NCBI GenBank assembly: GCA_013151415.1
Contig: JAADII010000133.1
Location: forward strand, 4,832-68,831
Direction: 5' to 3'
From: Chloroflexota bacterium
Lineage (GTDB): Bacteria; Chloroflexota; Anaerolineae; J102
Length of the DNA stretch: 64,000 nucleotides
A model generated the notes under the pieces. The model worked only from the letters and a program-made list of their open reading frames with translations, made no database searches and was not told the origin of the DNA. Shown here piece by piece: positions 27,919 through 37,643 of the stretch; positions within the stretch are counted from its first letter, which is position 1, and each line of letters starts with the position of its first letter. The position numbers and the translations under genes are program-made.

Positions 27919-29904
27919 TTATTCTTGAAGCGTCAAGGGCAAATAGAGTGGTCGGCCCGAAGTGCAAAAACGAACATCATCCACGAAAAAACGGGTGATG
28001 GCGGGATCGGGGCCGTTGTCTGCATAGAACCATATTTGGATTTCCTCGTGTTCGCGCAACAATGTCAGCTCGTCGGCCGAGAAGACGTGCAGATAGCGGT
28101 CCCAAGGCAGTCCTGTCGCCAGATTGAAATTTGCATTGCCGGCGCGCAGCAGTTCAAGCAGTGGTTCGCCATCGCGAGTGCGCAGCCAGGCCCGCAGAAA
28201 ATCGCGTCCGGGGGCTGCCGGATCATCGCCTAAATCGCGGTCATCATTTTCCGCGCGCAGCGCAAAAGCCAGTGTGGCCGCGTTTAGGTCTGCGGGAAGG
28301 GAAACGATTTGAAAAGCATCACCCTGCGCGGCCGGAGCGCCCGCCAGAAAAAGCGAGCGTTTCCCTTCGGCCGCCACTGTGTCAGTGAAAGCCGCTGTTC
28401 CTGTCAGGGTCCAACTTTCATTCGCGCCATTTTCAAATCCGCCGGATGCAACGCGTTCGGTGCACAATGGCGGCCATACTTGCGCGCGTAGCCAATCGGG
28501 CATGCGCGGGGGAATTTCGCCCTGATAAGGGGGGACGGCTTCAAGAGCCGCTTGGGCGTCGATGCGGCCATGTCCGAATGCCTTATCCCATCCCTGCGCG
28601 CCCAGATCTGTGGCGCTATTTTCGATGATCGCTCGAACTTCGGCCGGCGCGAGGGTGGGGTTGCGGGCCAGCACCAGCGCGGCCAGGCCCGCCACGTGCG
28701 GCGCGGCCATGCTGGTGCCGCTGTTGGCTACATACCCTCCCCAACGATTGAGCGACCAGATCGAGGAGCCAGGCGCGGCCACATCGATGTAATCGCCCAT
28801 GTTTGAATAAGATGCGCGCTGATCTGTGGCCGTGGTGGCTGCCACGGCGATGGCGGCTTCGTGCGCAGCAGGCCAGTGGTGAATCTCGCGACCATTGTTG
28901 CCCGCCGCGGCCACGACCACCACGCCATGACGCACCGCGTATTCCACTGCTCGTTGTTCACCCAGGCTGTAAGCTGTGCTGCCAAGGCTGAGATTGATCA
29001 CGCTCGCGCCCATGTCGGTGGCGTAAAGAATGGCTTCCACTTCGTCTGCGAAAGTGCCAAACCCTGGCGGCGAAAACACGCCCACCGCCATGACTTTGGT
29101 CTTGGGCGCAATGCCGGCAATACCCCGACCATTGTTCATGCGCGCGGCCACGATGCCGGCCACATGGCTTCCGTGTCCGTGCCAATCATCCACATTGGGC
29201 GATTCAGCAGCAAAATTCCAGCCATAGACATCGTCCACCAAACCATTGCCATCGTCGTCAAGCCCGTTGTCCGGGATTTCGCCGGGATTTTGCCAAAGTC
29301 CGTCGGCTATATCTTCGTGATCCAGGGCGATGCCGCTATCGATGATGGCTACAATGATATTGGGAGCGCCACGCGTCATGTCCCACGCCTGCTCTATGTT
29401 GATGCGATTCAAATAACCGCCTCCCGCAATGGAATCGTTGGCCGCGTATTGAATATAGTAAGGATCGTTGGGTGAGAAAGAGGGAAAAAGCAAATAATTG
29501 GGCTCCGCGAACTCGATATTTGGATCGGCGTTGAGCGCCGCGAGCAACGGAGCCATGTCTGTGGCGACGCGATAACGCACCATATTGAGGCTGGGAATCG
29601 TTTCAATGGTTTGGGCCTTAGCCAAACGCTCGGGGCGTTTCAACGTTGGAGCCGAGAAAACCGCCGGAGGATAAGCCACCAGGATCTCGCCATCGGCATG
29701 GGGCTGTTCCAATGCTTTTCGCCAATAAGACGGATCAGTGAAATCGATGGCTTTGGATGACGCGGGCTTTGGCGCAAACGCGCGGGTCGTCGCCAAGTCT
29801 CGGGGCATGACCGCGAAAAATGCAAGCAATGTCAGCGCTGCAAGCAATCTTGCGCCGCGAAAATGCATATTGAACTCGATGGCCAAACGAACAAAGTGGG
29901 ACAT
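27919..29904 (-). CDS. Secreted subtilisin-like S8 family serine peptidase
   Basis: IVAIIDSGIALDHEDI, DWHGHGSHVAGIVAAR, NSGTSMAAPHVAGLAALVL catalytic D/H/S motifs; signal-like N-terminus. Confidence 0.95.
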   Translation of the reverse strand: MSHFVRLAIEFNMHFRGARLLAALTLLAFFAVMPRDLATTRAFAPKPASSKAIDFTDPSYWRKALEQPHADGEILVAYPPAVFSAPTLKRPERLAKAQTIETIPSLNMVRYRVATDMAPLLAALNADPNIEFAEPNYLLFPSFSPNDPYYIQYAANDSIAGGGYLNRINIEQAWDMTRGAPNIIVAIIDSGIALDHEDIADGLWQNPGEIPDNGLDDDGNGLVDDVYGWNFAAESPNVDDWHGHGSHVAGIVAARMNNGRGIAGIAPKTKVMAVGVFSPPGFGTFADEVEAILYATDMGASVINLSLGSTAYSLGEQRAVEYAVRHGVVVVAAAGNNGREIHHWPAAHEAAIAVAATTATDQRASYSNMGDYIDVAAPGSSIWSLNRWGGYVANSGTSMAAPHVAGLAALVLARNPTLAPAEVRAIIENSATDLGAQGWDKAFGHGRIDAQAALEAVPPYQGEIPPRMPDWLRAQVWPPLCTERVASGGFENGANESWTLTGTAAFTDTVAAEGKRSLFLAGAPAAQGDAFQIVSLPADLNAATLAFALRAENDDRDLGDDPAAPGRDFLRAWLRTRDGEPLLELLRAGNANFNLATGLPWDRYLHVFSADELTLLREHEEIQIWFYADNGPDPAITRFFVDDVRFCTSGRPLYLPLTLQE

Positions 29905-30116
29905 GCGTGAAAGAACCTGGTAAGGATAAACTGTGAACCACCGGTTGTTATAGTATAATAGAGTGCGACTCGATACAACTCTTCTGTTTCAGCCGACAGC
30001 TGAATGTTTGTAAAGGTCAGCGCTCGAGGCGTTATGATCTGGCGTCAGCGAGAATCTGTATTCATTCTCCATCCTTGCCAGGAGTTTCGTGGTTTTGCGC
30101 TACATGCAAAACGTTT

Positions 30117-30671
30117 ATGAGAGTCATCGCCGGAACGGCCAAAGGCCGTCGCTTAGATTCTGCGCCGGGTGAGCGCACGCGTCCCATCACAGATAGGGCC
30201 AAAGAGGCTCTATTTAACATTCTGGGAGCGAGCGTCGTTGGTTCGCGCATGCTGGATTTGTTCGGCGGCACGGGTGCGGTGGGAATCGAGGCGCTTAGCC
30301 GCGGCGCGGCCGAAGTCGTCTTTGTCGAACGCTCAGGCGTTGTTTTGAAAGTGCTTGGCCGCAATCTGAAACAGACCGGTCTGGTCTCGCGCGCGCATGT
30401 GGTTCGGGGCGATGCATTCAAATATCTGGCGCGGCAGGATGTGGATCCCTTTGATTACATTTTCGTGGCCCCGCCTCAATATCGTAGACTTTGGCGCAAA
30501 GCTCTGGAGATGATCGACGCTCATCCTGAACTACTCACGCCCTCTGGCGAGGTTATCGTCCAGATTCATCCCAAAGAATTCGAGGAAGTGGAATTGGCGC
30601 GATTGAAGCGCTACGATAGCCGTCGTTATGGCAGCGTGCAGCTGGACTTCTATCAGCGCACGTCGGATTAA
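30117..30671 (+). CDS. rsmD: RsmD-family 16S rRNA (guanine966-N2) methyltransferase, atypical motif IV
   Basis: MRVIAGTAKGRRL ... RPITDRAKEALFNIL ... MLDLFGGTGAVGIEALSRGA; motif IV reads FVAPPQY. Confidence 0.88.
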   Translation: MRVIAGTAKGRRLDSAPGERTRPITDRAKEALFNILGASVVGSRMLDLFGGTGAVGIEALSRGAAEVVFVERSGVVLKVLGRNLKQTGLVSRAHVVRGDAFKYLARQDVDPFDYIFVAPPQYRRLWRKALEMIDAHPELLTPSGEVIVQIHPKEFEEVELARLKRYDSRRYGSVQLDFYQRTSD

Positions 30672-30753
30672 AGGTTTTTTCTAAAAGCTGTGGGCGCGAA
30701 AAAGCGAGGTTGCATTCGCGACCAATGAGGCATAAATCAAAAATGATCTCGGT

Positions 30754-32517
30754 TTAGCTCAGAAGGCGCGCCAGCGCCGGCAGCAAATAATCCCGCGCCA
30801 CCACCTCCCAGCTCATGCGCGATCCCGCTTCCTGACCATAATCGAGCAGGCGCTGGGTCTGGGCGTCGTTGAGGGGGAGTCGCGAGGCGATGCTTTCGGC
30901 CACGATGCGACTGTTCGCTATCTCGATCTGGTCGCGGTCGTATTGGTCGATGCGCAACGCGTCCCAGGGCGTCTCGAAATGTTGGCCGGGGGGCGGGGTC
31001 ACGTAATCGGCCACGATGAGGTTGGGGAAATGGGGCATGTCCGCGGCCGCCTTTTCCACAAAACCCACACATCCGCACACATTAGAGGGGACGCACAGCG
31101 CGCCAAAACTCAGCGGCTCGACCTGCGCGATGCCAAAAGGTTCGTAGATGCTCTGGCCGAATTCCAGATCCGAGCCGTGTCGCAGGTGGGCGAAGGTCAT
31201 GTCCGCGGGCATGCGCTCGCCGCAACGGTCGCGGCTCCAGCCAAACTGATTGATCAGCACGATCTTCGAGGCCAGGCTCGCGCGATTGAAAGGCGCGATC
31301 CCGTTGAAGAAATAATCGGCCTCCAACCCCAACAGATCGCCGTTGTCCGCGCGGTGGTTCACAGGCCAGCCGTATTCCCTCTCCCAACGAAACACGTTCT
31401 CGACCGGCCGACCCGTAGGCTCCGCGCTGGAGAGGGTGAAAAGCGCGGCCGTCTTGCCTGCAACCGCCAACATGCGGTCGAGATGCTCCATCACGCGTAG
31501 GTCGCGCCACATGCCTTTGCTGGTGACGAAGCGCGTCACATGCGTGAAGATGAAATCGGGCCGAAAACCGAGCAAATTGTAGGCGTATTCTTGCAAGAGG
31601 CGTTTGCCGGCCTGTTTTTCCGCCAGGGTCAGGGGCGCGACCGGCGCGCCGTTGTAGACCAGGTCGATGCGTTTGTCTTCAAACCCGCCGCCCAGAAAAC
31701 GGAGCTCATCCACCACCCAGTCGCCCACCGCGAACACGCCGTCGCAGATGACCGCGCGCTGCACCAACGCGTGCTTGAAGTAATGGCTCTGGTCGCCGAA
31801 CACGGCGTCCAGGTTCAGGCCCTGGGCGCGCGCCAGGCGCAGGGCATTGTAAAAACGGGTGTCATGGCCGGGATGCCCCTCGACCAACAGCCGCGCGGTG
31901 GCCACCTCGTGCGCGTAGAACGCGCTGCGCCAGAGCGCGGGGTCTTTCAGCCGCGCGGCCATGACCAGAGGAAGCCCCATCCATTCGTGCGCCAGCAGCA
32001 CGCGCGGGCCGGTCACCTCATTCGCGAGATGGTAGAGCGCGGCGTAGGCAGGCTCGGCCAGATTCACAAAGAGCCGGAATTCCTCGTCGCTCTCATAGCG
32101 CGCGCAGTCCAGACCGAATTTGTCCCATAAGAAGTATTTGAATCCCCCAACCGCGGATGGATCGATGTCGGCCGCGTGGATCAGCAAGACCTCGTGCTCG
32201 ACCCCGCGAAAGGGTCGGCGGCCATAGTAGATGCGCACATTGTAATGCGCTTCGATGTCATAGAAATGGCGGCTTAGTGCGGGGGGAAGCGTATCCAGAC
32301 CCAGGGGCGTGGCGAAACGCAGCTTGAGACCGTTGCGCGGGTGGAACAGACGCTCCATCTCTGCGCGATTGCCCATATTGAGCGGCCCCACCAAAATGCT
32401 GCGCGGGATGGCGTCGTTGTAACTTTTGGCCGAGAGCAGCCCATCCAGCACCGCGCCAATGCCGCCAACCTTGACGCCCGCTTCATGGGTGATGTGAACG
32501 AGGAGCTCGATGGGCAT
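30754..32517 (-). CDS. Glycosyltransferase, glycogen synthase-like (GT4/GT5-like)
   Basis: ITHEAGVKVGGIGAVLDGLL N-terminus, LLAHEWMGLPLVMAARLK, QSIYEPFGIAQVEPLSFGALCVPSNVCG. Confidence 0.75.
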   Translation of the reverse strand: MPIELLVHITHEAGVKVGGIGAVLDGLLSAKSYNDAIPRSILVGPLNMGNRAEMERLFHPRNGLKLRFATPLGLDTLPPALSRHFYDIEAHYNVRIYYGRRPFRGVEHEVLLIHAADIDPSAVGGFKYFLWDKFGLDCARYESDEEFRLFVNLAEPAYAALYHLANEVTGPRVLLAHEWMGLPLVMAARLKDPALWRSAFYAHEVATARLLVEGHPGHDTRFYNALRLARAQGLNLDAVFGDQSHYFKHALVQRAVICDGVFAVGDWVVDELRFLGGGFEDKRIDLVYNGAPVAPLTLAEKQAGKRLLQEYAYNLLGFRPDFIFTHVTRFVTSKGMWRDLRVMEHLDRMLAVAGKTAALFTLSSAEPTGRPVENVFRWEREYGWPVNHRADNGDLLGLEADYFFNGIAPFNRASLASKIVLINQFGWSRDRCGERMPADMTFAHLRHGSDLEFGQSIYEPFGIAQVEPLSFGALCVPSNVCGCVGFVEKAAADMPHFPNLIVADYVTPPPGQHFETPWDALRIDQYDRDQIEIANSRIVAESIASRLPLNDAQTQRLLDYGQEAGSRMSWEVVARDYLLPALARLLS

Positions 32518-32529
32518 GAATAATAATGC

Positions 32530-33792
32530 TTATGCCGCGGCGGCCAGGGCCTGGGCGAAGATGGTCACTGCGTCGTCGATTTGTGAGCGGTTCACAATCA
32601 GAGGCGGTATCCAGCGAATGACGTTGTTGTAGCTTCCGCAGACCAGCAGGAGCAGGTTGCGTTCGAGGCAGCCTTTCAGCACGGCGCTCGCGGTCGCGGG
32701 GTCGGGTTTGCCGTCCCGACCGGTGAACTCGACCCCCACCATCAACCCGCGGCCTCGCACGTCGCCCATGACCGGATATTGCGCCTGAAGTTCGCGCAAC
32801 CGCGCCATGAGATAATCACCCATCTCGGCCGCGTTTTCCACTAGCTTCTCCTCGCGGATCACGTCGATGGTGGCGCAGGCCGCGGCCGCTGAAATGGCCG
32901 CGCCCCCGCCATAGGTGCCGCCATGCGTGCCCGGCTTCCAGCGGGCCATCAAATCCGCGCGCGCGGCGATGCCCGAAATGGGCAAACCGCTACCCAGCCC
33001 CTTGGCCATGATGATGATGTCCGGCTCGGCGCCCGCATGCTCGAACGCGAAGAACTTGCCCGTGCGCCCAAAACCCGACTGCACTTCATCCACCACCAGC
33101 AGAATATCATGCTCGGTGCAGACCTCGCGCAGCGCCTGCATGAAGCCATCGGGCGCGGGCACATAGCCCCCCTCGCCTAGCACCGGTTCGATGACCACAG
33201 CCGCGGTTTCATCGGGCGCGCTCTGGCCATGCAGCACATAATCGAGTTGGCGCAGACAAAATTCGGTGGTCTGCTCTTCGTCCCAGCCGTAATAATAGCT
33301 ATACGGATAGGGCGCGACGAAAATACCGCCGGGCAGCGGCTGGTAATCGTAACGATAGATGTATTTCGAGGTGGTCATGGCCATGGCCTGATGGGTGCGG
33401 CCATGAAAACTCCCCTGAAATACGATGATATTGCGACGTTTCGTGGCCTGTCGCGCCAGCTTCACCGCGGCCTCCACAGCCTCCGCGCCGCTGTTGGAGA
33501 AGAAAAAGCGGTCGATCGCGGCCGGCGTGAGTTCGTTCAGCCGTTCGGCCAGGGCCACGGTCGCGGGCGGAATGACGATGTTCATCTGGCCGAAGATGAG
33601 CTTTTCGGCCTGTTCCTGGATGGCTTTCACCACGCGCGGATGGCAATGGCCGGTGTTGGTCACGCCGATGCCCGAGGTGAAGTCGATGGTGCGATGGCCG
33701 TCCGCGTCGTAGAAGTAAATTCCCTCCGCGCGGGCGGGTTGCAATTCGGTTAGATGCGTCCAGACTGGGGAGAGGAGGTCGGTGTTCGACAT
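32530..33792 (-). CDS. Class III PLP-dependent aminotransferase (acetylornithine/4-aminobutyrate type)
   Basis: DFTSGIGVTNTGHCHPRVV, FFSNSGAEAVEAAVKLAR, LLVVDEVQSGFGRTG, IIMAKGLGSGLPISG. Confidence 0.9.
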   Translation of the reverse strand: MSNTDLLSPVWTHLTELQPARAEGIYFYDADGHRTIDFTSGIGVTNTGHCHPRVVKAIQEQAEKLIFGQMNIVIPPATVALAERLNELTPAAIDRFFFSNSGAEAVEAAVKLARQATKRRNIIVFQGSFHGRTHQAMAMTTSKYIYRYDYQPLPGGIFVAPYPYSYYYGWDEEQTTEFCLRQLDYVLHGQSAPDETAAVVIEPVLGEGGYVPAPDGFMQALREVCTEHDILLVVDEVQSGFGRTGKFFAFEHAGAEPDIIIMAKGLGSGLPISGIAARADLMARWKPGTHGGTYGGGAAISAAAACATIDVIREEKLVENAAEMGDYLMARLRELQAQYPVMGDVRGRGLMVGVEFTGRDGKPDPATASAVLKGCLERNLLLLVCGSYNNVIRWIPPLIVNRSQIDDAVTIFAQALAAAA

Positions 33793-33952
33793 GGGAAGCT
33801 CCAGGAGGTGAAGTGACATCGGGTTGTCAGGTCGTAACCGAGGAACGCCAAATGGGATGTCGATATGTCGCGGCCCATTCGCATGGAGAACCGCAGAGAA
33901 TGCGCTGGGCTGATTCTATCGGGCGTGTGGGCAAAAGTCAAAACGCTTACAG

Positions 33953-33997
33953 TTGTACATTTATCCTCTCGTCGATATAATACACGTACATTTGTAC
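33953..33997 (+). promoter_or_regulatory. Promoter and palindromic operator of PIN-toxin operon
   Basis: TTGTAC-N17-TATAAT, then GTACA-tt-TGTAC palindrome at 33986-33997. Confidence 0.6.
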
Positions 33998-34017
33998 AAT
34001 TGTGTCCAGGAGTCACC

Positions 34018-34416
34018 ATGCGAATCGTCATCGACGCCTCGGCGATCATCGCGGTTATCGCCAATGAGCCGGAGAAAAGCGCATTGCTTCAATTAACAGC
34101 AGGCGCCGATCTCCTCGCACCTGTCTCTATCCATTTCGAGATCGGCAATGCGTTCTCGGCCATGTTAAAGCGCAATCGGATTACATTGAATCAAGCCAGG
34201 ACCGCCATCGCTTTATACCAACAACTTCCCATTCGTTTCGTGGAAATTGAACTGTCAGCTTCCATTGAGATCGCTGCTCGGCTATCGATATATGCTTACG
34301 ATGCCTATTTGATTCGTGCGGCGGAAAAATACCGAGCGCCATTGTTGACGCTCGACAATGCTTTGCGACATCACGCGCGACGCTATGGCGTCCGGACGCT
34401 CGAGGTGAACCCATGA
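34018..34416 (+). CDS. VapC-like PIN-domain toxin
   Basis: MRIVIDASAIIAVIANEPE; YDAYLIRAAEKYRAPLLTLDNAL. Confidence 0.88.
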   Translation: MRIVIDASAIIAVIANEPEKSALLQLTAGADLLAPVSIHFEIGNAFSAMLKRNRITLNQARTAIALYQQLPIRFVEIELSASIEIAARLSIYAYDAYLIRAAEKYRAPLLTLDNALRHHARRYGVRTLEVNP

Positions 34417-34643
34417 GCACAGTCGTCACTTATTCCGAAGCGCGGCAAAATCTGGCCTCTTTGCTGGATAAAGCCCTGGTCGAGGGCGAAGTCCGCATCA
34501 AACGCCGCGATGGTCAGGTTTTTGTGGTCAAGCCTGTCGAAGAAAAGTCATCGCCGCTGGACATTGATGGCATCGACTTGGGAATCACAACCGACGAGAT
34601 CGTCGCCTTTATCGCCGAAGGACGACGAGATTTTACATCCTGA
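34413..34643 (+). CDS. Phd/VapB-like antitoxin
   Basis: VVTYSEARQNLASLLDKALVEGEVRIKRRDGQVFVVKP; overlaps the toxin gene by 4 nt. Confidence 0.85.
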   Translation: MSTVVTYSEARQNLASLLDKALVEGEVRIKRRDGQVFVVKPVEEKSSPLDIDGIDLGITTDEIVAFIAEGRRDFTS

Positions 34644-34685
34644 CATCCTCACTTATTGGGCGCTGGCGTGCTTTCGCTCTCGACG

Positions 34686-34745
34686 CGAATGAACACGAAT
34701 CATACGAACAAAGGAAGAAAAATTCCTCAAATTCGTGTTCATTCG
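34686..34745. repeat. 60-bp inverted-repeat element (MITE-like in form)
   Basis: Perfect 15-bp ends CGAATGAACACGAAT / ATTCGTGTTCATTCG, inner AGGAA/TTCCT hairpin. Confidence 0.65.
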
Positions 34746-34807
34746 TGTCAAAAAACGGCCTGGAAAGCAGCCAAAAATGATAATCCTCCCGCATTTGTCT
34801 TTCTTCA

Positions 34808-37330
34808 TCAATTCGCCACGATATTCACCATGCGGCCCGGAACGACGATGACTTTGCGGATGGTCTTGCCGGCCGTCCATTTTTGCACGCGCGGGCTGGC
34901 CAGGGCCGCGGCCTCGATGCCCGCCTTGTCCGCGTCCACGGCCACCTGGATGCGATCGCGCACCTTGCCGTTAACCTGGATCGCGATCTCGACCACTTCC
35001 TCTTTGGCCAATTCGGGGTCGCCCTCGGGCCAGGGCTGCTGGTGGATGCTGTAAGGCTTGCCCAATCGCGCCCACAGCTCCTCGCTGATATGGGGCATGG
35101 CCGGAGCCATCATCAGCAGCAGAGAAGTGATGGCCTCATCCCAGGCTTCGGTTCCATAGACGGGCGTCTCTTTGGCCGCGATGAGCGTGTTGCTAAAGCC
35201 CATCAAGGCCGCGATCATGGTGTTGAATTTGAATTTCTCGTAGTCTTCGGTGACCTTGAGCAGTGTTTTGTGGGTCGCGCGGCGCAAATCCGTGATGGCT
35301 TTGTCATCGGCTGGCTGGTCATGTTGCTTTTTGGGCGGGTCCACCACCAGCGACCACACGCGATGCAGGAATCGATGCACGCCCTCGATGCCGCGCGGGT
35401 CCCACGGCCCGCCCTGGTCCCACGGCCCGATGAACATCAGGAACGCGCGCACCGTATCCGCGCCGTATTTGCTCACATAGTCATCCGGGTTGACCACATT
35501 GCCGCGCGATTTCGACATCTTCTCGCCGTCCGCGCCCAGGATGATGCCCTGATTGAACAGACGCAGCATGGGCTCGTCGAAATCCACCAGCCCTACGTCG
35601 CGCATGGCCTTGGTGAAGAAACGCGTATAGAGCAGGTGCATGGTCGCGTGTTCGATGCCGCCCGTATACTGATCCACCGGCAGCCAGTACTCGCCTACAG
35701 CCTTATCCCAGGGGATATCGTCGGGGCTTAAAGTTTCGCCCTCTTTCCAATAAGGCGAGACATACGCATATTGATACCAGGAGGAGTCCATGAACGTGTC
35801 CATGGTGTCGGTTTCGCGGGTGGCGTCCGCGCCGCAAACCGGGCATTTCACATGCAGGAACGCCTCATGGAATTTCAGCGGGCTCTCGCCGGTGGGCCTG
35901 AACTGCGCGTCTTCGGGCAAAATGACGGGCAGGTCTTCATAGGGCACGGGCACGGTTCCACACTCGGGGCAGTAGATGATGGGGATGGGCGTGCCCCAAT
36001 ATCGCTGGCGGCTGATGAGCCAGTCGCGCAGCCTGTAATTGATCTTGCGCTCGCCGGCCGCGTGCTCTTCCAGCCATTTGGCGGTCGCGTCGAAGCTTTG
36101 GGGCCAGGCCGTCCCGTCGAACGGCCCGCTGTTGACCATGACGCCGCCCTCTTTCAGCGTGTAGGCAGCCTCCATCGCGGCCGCGGCCTCCTCGCTCCAG
36201 GCCGAAGCGTCGCCCGCTTCCCACACCTCCTTGGGGACGATGACGATGGGCGTGGGCAGACCGTATTTGCGCGCGAATTCGAAATCGCGCTGGTCGTGCG
36301 CGGGCACGGCCATGATCGCGCCCGTGCCATAGGTCATCAGCACATAATCCGCGATCCAGATGGGCACAGGCTGACCGTTGACCGGATTGATGGCGTATGC
36401 GCCGATGAACACGCCGCTCTTTTCGCCGGCCTCTTGCTGGCGCACCAACTCGCTCTTGCGCTTGGCTTTGGCCACATAGGCTTCCACTTCCTCGCGATAT
36501 TCGGGCGCGGTGATCTGCTCGACCAGTGGATGTTCGGGCGCGAGCACGGCGAAACTCATGCCAAAGGTCGTGTCGGGTCGGGTGGTGAACACGCGAAAAC
36601 TCAGGTCTTCACGGCCCTGGATCTTCATCTCGAATTCCACGCCCTCGCTGCGACCGATCCAGTTTCGTTGCAAGGTCTTCACCCGCTCGGGCCAGTCGAT
36701 CTTGTCCAGCCCCTCCAGCAGCTCATCCGCGTATTTGGTGATGCGGAACTTCCATTGCTCCAGCTCTTTGACGATGACAGGCGTGCCGCAACGCTCGCAA
36801 TGGCGGTCTTCGCCCCACACCTGCTCGCGGGCCAGGGTCGTGTTGCAGGTGGGACACCAATCCACGGGCGCTTTGTCGCGATAGGCCAGGCCCATGTCGT
36901 AGAATTTGCGGAAGAACCACTGATTCCACTGGTAATAGCCCGGGAGGCAGGTGATGGCCTCGTGCTCCCAATCGAACATGGTTCCCATTTGCCGCAGTTG
37001 CCCGCGCATCCGCTCGATGTTGCGCATGGTCCATTTGTGGGGGTGGATATTGCGCTTGATGGCGGCATTCTCCGCGGGCAGGCCGAACGCGTCGAACCCG
37101 ATGGGAAACCAGACGTTCATGCCGCGCATCCGGCGATAGCGCGCGGCCGCGTCCGAGGGCGCCATCGCGTACCAGTGGCCGGTGTGAAGATCGCCGCTGG
37201 GATAGGGAAGCATGGTGAGGAAGTACCATTTCTCCTTATCCGGGTCTTCGACGCGGCGATACAATCGCGTCTCTTCCCATTTTTGTTGCCATTTCGATTC
37301 GATGGTTTGGGGTTCGTAGCGGTCGGTCAT
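34808..37330 (-). CDS. leuS: Leucyl-tRNA synthetase
   Basis: MLPYPSGDLHTGHWYAM (HxGH), editing domain FTTRPDTTFGMSFAVLAPEHPLV, KMSKSRGNVV. Confidence 0.97.
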   Translation of the reverse strand: MTDRYEPQTIESKWQQKWEETRLYRRVEDPDKEKWYFLTMLPYPSGDLHTGHWYAMAPSDAAARYRRMRGMNVWFPIGFDAFGLPAENAAIKRNIHPHKWTMRNIERMRGQLRQMGTMFDWEHEAITCLPGYYQWNQWFFRKFYDMGLAYRDKAPVDWCPTCNTTLAREQVWGEDRHCERCGTPVIVKELEQWKFRITKYADELLEGLDKIDWPERVKTLQRNWIGRSEGVEFEMKIQGREDLSFRVFTTRPDTTFGMSFAVLAPEHPLVEQITAPEYREEVEAYVAKAKRKSELVRQQEAGEKSGVFIGAYAINPVNGQPVPIWIADYVLMTYGTGAIMAVPAHDQRDFEFARKYGLPTPIVIVPKEVWEAGDASAWSEEAAAAMEAAYTLKEGGVMVNSGPFDGTAWPQSFDATAKWLEEHAAGERKINYRLRDWLISRQRYWGTPIPIIYCPECGTVPVPYEDLPVILPEDAQFRPTGESPLKFHEAFLHVKCPVCGADATRETDTMDTFMDSSWYQYAYVSPYWKEGETLSPDDIPWDKAVGEYWLPVDQYTGGIEHATMHLLYTRFFTKAMRDVGLVDFDEPMLRLFNQGIILGADGEKMSKSRGNVVNPDDYVSKYGADTVRAFLMFIGPWDQGGPWDPRGIEGVHRFLHRVWSLVVDPPKKQHDQPADDKAITDLRRATHKTLLKVTEDYEKFKFNTMIAALMGFSNTLIAAKETPVYGTEAWDEAITSLLLMMAPAMPHISEELWARLGKPYSIHQQPWPEGDPELAKEEVVEIAIQVNGKVRDRIQVAVDADKAGIEAAALASPRVQKWTAGKTIRKVIVVPGRMVNIVAN

Positions 37331-37342
37331 GATGCTTCTCCC

Positions 37343-37531
37343 TTACATTCTTAACGCTGCTGAAAGGGTTTTGCGGAATAGATGGTTCTTTCTGGGGATT
37401 TCAAGACGATGGGACGATAGGACGATGGCAGCCCAACGGACGTCATTTTCGTTTAACAATTGTATAAACTCTTTGAAATCCTGGTTGAGCATGGTATTTC
37501 CACTGATGATACTCGGTTCGAATCTGTTCAA
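37343..37531 (-). pseudogene. Truncated nucleotidyltransferase (N-terminal fragment)
   Basis: MLNQDFKEFIQLLNENDVR is the usual N-terminus of a nucleotidyltransferase family; the catalytic region is missing and the frame becomes unrelated at a GACGAT repeat. Confidence 0.55.
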
Positions 37532-37643
37532 GCGCAGCTAGTCGCGCTTGTGGCGATTGTTTTCGCCAGTAAGCGGCGTCACTTGGTTGTTGGCTAAGGG
37601 GGAACTTTCGGTATGTCTTGACAATGCCTCGCTTCTTGCTCAT
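37443..37643 (-). CDS. Small partner protein of nucleotidyltransferase module
   Basis: SDAAYWRKQSPQARLAALEQIRTEYHQWKYHAQPGFQRVYTIVKRK; typical small ORF upstream of such nucleotidyltransferases (from memory). Confidence 0.6.
   Translation of the reverse strand: MSKKRGIVKTYRKFPLSQQPSDAAYWRKQSPQARLAALEQIRTEYHQWKYHAQPGFQRVYTIVKRK

Noticed and set aside
35771-37354. 527-aa plus-strand ORF
   Set aside because: Fully antisense to leuS, which has clear catalytic motifs; low-complexity His/Gly/Arg-rich translation typical of GC-rich shadow ORFs.
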